This document shows, piece after piece, positions 23,291-27,856 of a stretch of 27,856 bases of DNA. The stretch is from CAYONQ01 sp964405375 (GTDB lineage Bacteria; Planctomycetota; Phycisphaerae; Sedimentisphaerales; Anaerobacaceae), in assembly GCA_964405375.1 (NCBI GenBank), contig CAYONQ010000029.1:1-27856 (forward strand), read 5' to 3'. The translations under genes were made by a program, and so were the position numbers. Each line of letters opens with the position of its first letter. Positions within the stretch are counted from its first letter, which is position 1. The notes beneath the pieces were generated by a model, which saw nothing but the letters and a program-made list of their open reading frames with translations, was not told the origin of the DNA and made no database searches.

Positions 23291-23585
23291 AAACCGGTCT
23301 CCTTGTTTCGTTGAGGCGTTTTACGAAATAGGGATTCCTAAGTCCGCCTTCTTCAACCAAGTCAACCCGCCGATGAAACAACTGTTCCATCGCCCGAAGG
23401 AGCTCGAAAAAATTGTCAAAACGATATTTATTGACGTCGGTATCAAATTCGACAAGAAAATCGATGTCACTGGATTCATTAAAGCCGCCGGCAACCAGCG
23501 AACCAAAGACGTCGAGTTTGGCTACATGATATTTGCGACATAATTCTGCAATTGCCTGGCGATTTTTTTCAATCACAGGTTCCAT
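23277..23585 (-). CDS. mntA: MntA-like minimal nucleotidyltransferase antitoxin
   Basis: The 102-residue protein is a minimal nucleotidyltransferase. It has the GS-x10-DxD motif (G28, S29, D40, D42 in FGSLVAGGFNESSDIDFLVEF) and a third acidic residue, D75, in RRVDLV, so the catalytic site appears intact. In characterised pairs MntA adds AMP groups to the HepT active-site tyrosine. The ATG is preceded by GGAAGAACC with GAGGT further up. It is the first gene of the pair, and a palindrome just upstream is a likely operator. Confidence 0.92.
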   Translation of the reverse strand: MEPVIEKNRQAIAELCRKYHVAKLDVFGSLVAGGFNESSDIDFLVEFDTDVNKYRFDNFFELLRAMEQLFHRRVDLVEEGGLRNPYFVKRLNETRRPVYVAS

Positions 23586-23600
23586 GGTTCTTCCGACCTC

Positions 23601-23625
23601 TTTGAATATTCAAACTGCTATTTTA
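23601..23625 (-). promoter_or_regulatory. Candidate promoter and autoregulatory operator of mntA-hepT
   Basis: A perfect 14-base palindrome, TTTGAATATTCAAA (23601-23614), lies 15 bases before the mntA start codon. Just upstream on the minus strand is TAAAAT (23620-23625), preceded by TG and one base, so it reads as an extended -10 element. No good -35 was seen. The palindrome would overlap the transcription start, as expected for toxin-antitoxin self-repression. Confidence 0.5.
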
Positions 23626-23721
23626 TCACAAAAACCATAAAATACACGGGGAATTTTTTGGGGTTTAATCTCTTTATTTTGTGATTTGTTAGTTTCTCCC
23701 TATATGCTAAACGCTATCCTT

Positions 23722-25056
23722 CTATGGCTTATATATAAGCAGCCGCAACCTTGCGGGCATATTCGTTACCTGTCCCCAATACTCAAATCCCAGGTAGGTA
23801 GAAATCAGTTCAGGGTTACTCTCTTTGACAAAGCCACAAAAATATATCGTGCCGTCAGTGCCGGTTGCCGCACCGCCGCTCGGAGGGCCGTTAAGCCAGC
23901 CGATTACCCTTGTTCCATCTTCCACAAACACCCGGCCGAGAATCTCCTTTTGGCCGGTCTCAAGGTCGTAAGTAATCAAATATGCCTGTCCGACCCAGCT
24001 AAAAAAGTTTCGCCCCTTGTTACAGTCATTTGACTCCATCGAGCCGATAGGCATATAATAAACCTTCCTGTCAAGACCTATGGTAAAACTCAAAGTTGCG
24101 TAATGTGACCTTCTGACCTCTTTGGAATGCTGGTATGGAAGCAACCTCTCTAAGGCCCTTATCTGCCCCTCTTTACCAACCTTCGGGTCGAATTCAAAAA
24201 GTATGCTTGTGCCGCCTTCAACGCCGTAAATCTTTTTGTTCACATCGTCCCAAACCCCGGCTCTCATATACCTTTTAACCAGATGAGTTGTTCTCGGATA
24301 GATTGTCGGGTCTGAGGGAAGTCTTATCCCGAGGTCTATAACGCGTCCGGTAGCCGAGTCATATTTGAATATCCTGTCCGGAGCGAAAGTTCCATAAGCA
24401 TTTCCCTGGTCGTCACAAACTAATGTTCTGGCTGCTGTTCTGCCGCTTAAATTTACCCTTCCCTTGTCGGTTGTCTGGCCGGTGGAGATATTATGCACTA
24501 AAAGATGCCCGCCATAGCAGACGCCAAAAAGCATATTTCTGTCTTTATCGATTGTCATACCATAGATACCGCGGTAGGGTGCGACCAGGCCGAGGTCTTC
24601 CAGCTTATCCGTTTTAGGGTCATATTTGCACCAGTGCCCTCCCTCCCACGACATTGGGTCAACCTCATCCGGCCCTGCCCCCATATTACCCGTTGCAAAA
24701 TAGATATTGCCTTCTTTGTCTTCACAAAACTTTGAATGAATTTTTGCATGGGTTCTTATTCCCTTGCCATACCCGCCCAGAAATTCCGCCATATCCGCTC
24801 TGTGCCTGATTTCGTCTTTAGCCGGGTCGTATATATAAAAATGGGCATGGCCGCCGCCTTCGGTATTCAATCCGATATAGACCTTTCCGTCCGCCCCCGC
24901 ATGCAGCGCGGCCCAGTAGCCGTCTTCTTTGTGATTGCCCGGAAAGTCAACAGACCTGAGAACAACCTTCTTATCCTGTAAACCGGCACCAAAGCTCTGA
25001 CAGTATAAAAGCAACGTTAATGTTAAAATCGAAATTAAGATACCTTTAAGCTTCAT
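23722..25056 (-). CDS. Secreted beta-propeller protein, paralogue B
   Basis: A 444-residue exported protein. The signal peptide is at residues 1-23 (ILISILTLTLLLYCQSFGAG). The body consists of repeated blades with the pattern D-x-x-G-x-x-Y-G/F, for example GADGKVYIGLN, EDKEGNIYFATG, DKDRNMLFGVC and CDDQGNAYGTF, each followed by a strand such as FKYDSATGRVIDLG. This indicates a multi-bladed propeller resembling NHL/YVTN-type proteins. No catalytic motif is recognised. It is clearly related to the protein encoded at 25141-26409 (compare TLVCDDQGNAYGTFAPDRIFKYDSATG with ALVCDDNGFVYGTADDGVIFRYDPEAG). The ATG has GAGG six bases upstream. Neighbouring heparinase suggests a role with polysaccharides, which is inference. 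Confidence 0.82.
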   Translation of the reverse strand: MKLKGILISILTLTLLLYCQSFGAGLQDKKVVLRSVDFPGNHKEDGYWAALHAGADGKVYIGLNTEGGGHAHFYIYDPAKDEIRHRADMAEFLGGYGKGIRTHAKIHSKFCEDKEGNIYFATGNMGAGPDEVDPMSWEGGHWCKYDPKTDKLEDLGLVAPYRGIYGMTIDKDRNMLFGVCYGGHLLVHNISTGQTTDKGRVNLSGRTAARTLVCDDQGNAYGTFAPDRIFKYDSATGRVIDLGIRLPSDPTIYPRTTHLVKRYMRAGVWDDVNKKIYGVEGGTSILFEFDPKVGKEGQIRALERLLPYQHSKEVRRSHYATLSFTIGLDRKVYYMPIGSMESNDCNKGRNFFSWVGQAYLITYDLETGQKEILGRVFVEDGTRVIGWLNGPPSGGAATGTDGTIYFCGFVKESNPELISTYLGFEYWGQVTNMPARLRLLIYKP

Positions 25057-25087
25057 AACAATCCTCTTTCCAATTGGTCATTTTCCA

Positions 25088-25138
25088 ACTTTAGGCACTT
25101 TAGCTCACTTTAGCTCACTTTAGTCACTTTAGTCACTT
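25088..25138. repeat. ACTTTAG tandem repeat between the two propeller genes
   Basis: Five exact copies of the heptamer ACTTTAG, at 25088, 25097, 25107, 25117 and 25126, separated by two or three bases (GC, CTC, CTC, TC). It fills most of the 84-base gap and ends next to the stop codon of paralogue A. Confidence 0.75.
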
Positions 25139-25140
25139 CT

Positions 25141-26409
25141 CTACGGATAATACAGGAAAAGATGCGACCTTCTTTCGGACTCTCCGATATAAACGACGCC
25201 GTCTTTACCTGTCAACATTGCATCGAACTGCAGTCCCGTCCAACAGTAGTACGGCTCTCTGACTACCTCTAATATGCCGAGGTCGTCAAATTCGGCTTTT
25301 GAAATATCGTAGCTAAAAAGTCGGCAGTGGTTTGTTCTCTCGCCTGCGACCCCATATATTATGCCGTTCTTGCCCATCGCAAGCCCCCTTATCCGCAACT
25401 GTGCTAATGGCTTGCCGAGGTTAGCTACCTTCATTTTTCCCGGCTCAAATCTGAACAGATAACCTTCGGAGGTTCCGCCATAAATTGTGCCGGTTTCATC
25501 TTTTATAAAGGCCTCCGCAACACTGTAATAAACCGATGGAATCTTCACATTTAGCTTTGTAAGCTTCCCTGCTTCAGGGTCATATCTAAAAATTACTCCA
25601 TCATCTGCCGTGCCATAAACAAAGCCGTTGTCGTCGCATACCAATGCCCTTGTTATACTTCTCAGCGTCCTGTTGTTAGGCCCGCCGAATATTTTCTTCT
25701 CGTAAACTTCCCCCATATCGGTAAATTTTCCTGTCTCTATCCTGTAAACAAAAAAATGACCATCAGGATAAGTTATGCCATAAATTTCTTTGCGCTCGTT
25801 ATTTATCGTCATAGTGTAAATCCCGTTATGCGGGATGGCCGCGCCGAGGTCTTCCGCAAGACATTCGTCTTCCGGCCCTATCCATTCTCTTTTCTCTTTG
25901 GATATATCAAACCTGTAAAGATGTCCCCCCTCATAATCAGAATACCTTTTCTCAATATCGGCCCACATTGCCTTAGTAATACCCGCATGTCCCGGCAGTG
26001 GGTCGGAAATCGGGTATTGTTTGAACTCATTCAGTCCGGTGCCGAAGTAGATTATTCCATCCTCGCCGGCAACAATGCTGTGGTGAATACTCTCCTGTCC
26101 GCTGATTTTGCCTAAATGCCTTACTTTGTTTGATGAAAGGGAAAAAACAAATAAATGGCAAGCGCCTCCTGTAGTTCCGCCGTATATATTGCCGTTGGGC
26201 ACCTCAACAAGAGAAGTAATTGGACTGTCGTCGGCAGGAATTAAATCTGTAAACTCATAACCTAAGTCTCTCAGTTCAATACGGTGTTTGCCGGGCTTGA
26301 AACCTTCAGAATATTTTAATATATCCAGCCCAAATACTTCTCCCTGAAAAAACACACTCAACAGCAGGACCAATCCAGCCACGCACTTTTTCGCCTTTCT
26401 TAATTTCAT
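25141..26409 (-). CDS. Secreted beta-propeller protein, paralogue A
   Basis: A 422-residue exported protein. The signal peptide is MKLRKAKKCVAGLVLLLSVFFQGEVFG. Blades repeat the pattern GxIYGGTxG-x-LFxF: VPNGNIYGGTTGGACHLFVFS, AGEDGIIYFGTGLN, CDDNGFVYGTADDGVIFRYD, DETGTIYGGTSEGYLFRFE, GKNGIIYGVAGE and GKDGVVYIGESERRSHLFLYYP, giving at least six recognisable blades. No enzyme motif is seen. The ATG has GGAGG five bases upstream. It is followed by paralogue B on the same strand, consistent with an ancient tandem duplication. Known seven-bladed polysaccharide lyases exist (PL22, PL24, PL25), but I cannot assign either protein to them. Confidence 0.82.
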   Translation of the reverse strand: MKLRKAKKCVAGLVLLLSVFFQGEVFGLDILKYSEGFKPGKHRIELRDLGYEFTDLIPADDSPITSLVEVPNGNIYGGTTGGACHLFVFSLSSNKVRHLGKISGQESIHHSIVAGEDGIIYFGTGLNEFKQYPISDPLPGHAGITKAMWADIEKRYSDYEGGHLYRFDISKEKREWIGPEDECLAEDLGAAIPHNGIYTMTINNERKEIYGITYPDGHFFVYRIETGKFTDMGEVYEKKIFGGPNNRTLRSITRALVCDDNGFVYGTADDGVIFRYDPEAGKLTKLNVKIPSVYYSVAEAFIKDETGTIYGGTSEGYLFRFEPGKMKVANLGKPLAQLRIRGLAMGKNGIIYGVAGERTNHCRLFSYDISKAEFDDLGILEVVREPYYCWTGLQFDAMLTGKDGVVYIGESERRSHLFLYYP

Positions 26410-26535
26410 AATGCCTCCACGTCTAATTAAACCCGTTCAGACAAATCAACTCTCTATTTCTCCTTATCGCTGCCCACACCCTATAAGCCGGCATCCGGCT
26501 CACCCATACAATAGCCAAAAGCACAATCTTGGTCA

Positions 26536-26584
26536 AAATAAAAAATCCCGCTTCGCCAAGACCTCTCAGCGAAATGCGGGATTT
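26536..26584 (-). terminator. Strong Rho-independent terminator after the heparinase-like gene
   Basis: On the minus strand AAATCCCGC plus TTCGC-type arms (26569-26584) pair with 26543-26556, giving a 14-base-pair stem with a two-base bulge and a 12-base loop. The stem is followed by a T-rich tract (TTTTTATTTT, 26536-26545). It separates the heparinase transcript from the propeller genes, which therefore need their own promoter in 26410-26535. In that leader I see only a six-base perfect hairpin (26486-26500) and no clear promoter. Confidence 0.85.
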
Positions 26585-26608
26585 GTTTCACGAAACGCAA
26601 ATTCAACT

Positions 26609-26636
26609 AACTCAAAACTAAAAACTCAAAACTAAT
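26609..26636. repeat. Four-unit heptad array, AACTCAA/AACTAAA
   Basis: Units: AACTCAA, AACTAAA, AACTCAA, AACTAAT. A 13-base word repeats exactly at 14-base spacing. It stands immediately downstream of the heparinase-like gene's stop, before the terminator. Confidence 0.65.
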
Positions 26637-26646
26637 TCTTTATCCC

Positions 26647-27856
26647 TTAATAAATTGTCACCTCCTGTGCCCTCAAGTCAAGCTCCACGTTTATTGTTTC
26701 AGCACCGATTTCAATAGTCAGATAAAGCACAGAATCCACAAACGAAGATGATGTAATCGAGCTTGCCGACTCCTCATCTCGTCTCGGATGCAGAATCGTT
26801 GCCAGCATATCTCCGCCGCTGGTGCTATCAAAATTGGCTTTTAGAAACTCGGCCCCCCCAATCGTGCCGGTCGAAAAATTCACAAGCCCGGGATGAACAA
26901 AATGAGCATCCATAACCACAACGTCAGAATCGTTGTTGTTCTCTATGATGTAGTAATCATCGTTCTGCTTGCTGATATTCATATTATCAACGAACTCCGC
27001 TCTCTTATGCGTCGTCCTCAATCTCCATTCGAAGTAATTCGAAGAGGGACTTGCCTCAAGCTCATCAACAATCACGATGACGCCCGGCTTGATATAGACA
27101 AAGTGTCTATAAAACTTGCTCAAATTCAAATCGCGATAGATATTCTCAGCATCCCCGATAATATAGTCATATTCTGTGGTGCTTTCGGCCTTGATTATGG
27201 TGCTGGTTGCCTTTGCATCTATAACATCGATTTGATTGAACCAGCTGCCGCCTTCACCGAGCTGGCCAAGTCCACCGGCCAGAATTGTGCAGTGGTCGTA
27301 TGTATATTTCGGCTTTGCATAACCGGGTTCGGTAGCCAGCCACTTACCGTGCGCATAGACCTGGAAACTGCCCACGTCCGGGTGACAGTGCCTGTCCTTA
27401 ATGCCGTGATAGTCGCTCCATGCCTCATCGTGCTGCCTTTCATAATACGGCATAAGTTTATGTCCGTGAAAGTCGCTACACTTGAACCCCACCATAATCG
27501 CATCCTCGTCCCAGCCGCTTCGGCTCGTAACCATACCAATATCCTCAAAATGCTTAAATGTCGGAAGCTCTGAAAGAGAATTCGGCCCTACGGTATCGTC
27601 GTACCATAGCAGGTTCCCCCACGCACGGTAATCTATATCTGTAGTACCAATGCCACGCAGCAGCATCTCATCGGCAAGCCACTGCGCATAGGCATTGTTA
27701 TATCTGGCTGCAAACAATGTCAGAATATGGGTCGGCCCGTGCGAGCGGTAGTCACGATGAGAATCACCGAAGGCCATCACACAGTTCGAAAATTCCGGCT
27801 CTCCAGGCACCATATTAAAATCGGGTATCGTGCTAAAAACAATGAACTCAGCCGCA
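26647..27856 (-). CDS. Heparinase II/III-like protein, C-terminal part (5' end outside the window)
   Basis: The frame is open to the right edge, so the N-terminus is missing; about 402 residues are visible. The segment DRHCHPDVGSFQVYAHGKWLATEPGY resembles the heparinase II/III core in which a histidine-rich strand precedes the 'GSF-lyahG--L--dPGY' motif, and SDFHGHKLMPYYERQHDE adds further histidines. The last 180 residues (FYRHFVYIKPGVIVIVDELEASPSSNYFEWRLRT) form the beta-sandwich domain typical of this superfamily and of DUF4962 proteins. Family members depolymerise uronic-acid polysaccharides by beta-elimination; the substrate here is unknown. Catalytic Tyr/His cannot be verified because the alpha-barrel domain is outside the window. 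Confidence 0.82.
   Translation of the reverse strand, partial: AAEFIVFSTIPDFNMVPGEPEFSNCVMAFGDSHRDYRSHGPTHILTLFAARYNNAYAQWLADEMLLRGIGTTDIDYRAWGNLLWYDDTVGPNSLSELPTFKHFEDIGMVTSRSGWDEDAIMVGFKCSDFHGHKLMPYYERQHDEAWSDYHGIKDRHCHPDVGSFQVYAHGKWLATEPGYAKPKYTYDHCTILAGGLGQLGEGGSWFNQIDVIDAKATSTIIKAESTTEYDYIIGDAENIYRDLNLSKFYRHFVYIKPGVIVIVDELEASPSSNYFEWRLRTTHKRAEFVDNMNISKQNDDYYIIENNNDSDVVVMDAHFVHPGLVNFSTGTIGGAEFLKANFDSTSGGDMLATILHPRRDEESASSITSSSFVDSVLYLTIEIGAETINVELDLRAQEVTIY

Noticed and set aside
26893..27573. Plus-strand 226-residue frame opposite the heparinase-like gene
   Set aside because: The minus-strand frame has clear heparinase-type motifs and runs to the edge; the opposite frame has no ribosome-binding site.

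Overview
The window looks like chromosomal DNA from a Gram-negative-type bacterium of intermediate GC. My best guess is a planctomycete of the Phycisphaerae/Sedimentisphaerales kind, possibly from a metagenome. This is inferred from the mixture of csrA, a rhomboid protease with a helical tail, an AsmA-like envelope protein, lipoproteins, zinc-ribbon-like and secreted beta-propeller proteins, and a heparinase-type protein. No rRNA or taxonomic marker is present to prove it.

Layout. 1-8700: the tail of a plus-strand gene; an M24 aminopeptidase (-); a rhomboid protease (+); a secreted SH3-repeat protein (+); a very large AsmA-like protein (-) downstream of purD (-). 8860-11650: an unrecognised polytopic membrane protein (+); csrA (+) with a terminator; a tRNA-Asp unit (-) with its own promoter and terminator; a tandem ACT-domain protein (-) and a STAS anti-sigma-antagonist (-). 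11770-18800: a minus-strand oligopeptide/dipeptide ABC transporter operon, in transcription order a secreted helical protein, oppA, oppB, oppC, oppD, oppF. 18850-22860: plus-strand rtcB (RNA ligase), a DUF547 lipoprotein and metK. 22940-23590: a minus-strand MntA/HepT (nucleotidyltransferase/HEPN) toxin-antitoxin pair with a palindromic candidate operator. 23720-27856: two paralogous secreted beta-propeller proteins and the C-terminal part of a heparinase II/III-like protein, all minus, suggesting a polysaccharide-related locus.

The most unusual signal lies between the genes. At about ten gene borders there are short arrays of degenerate 7-base units kept in strict 7-base phase, with a different heptamer family at each site. 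The clearest is 17521-17590, ten consecutive heptads, which run into the ends of coding sequences. Two arrays share an exact 22-base direct repeat that brackets the opp genes oppA-oppF, and the best promoter for rtcB is built from such an array. A second set of GC-rich palindromes (arms CCCCGCC/GGCGGGG) lies in frame inside two unrelated genes.

No CRISPR array, insertion sequence, prophage or rRNA was seen. Most genes are ordinary housekeeping genes; the heptad arrays, the TA operator, the propeller/heparinase cluster and several start-site decisions are the parts worth a second look.
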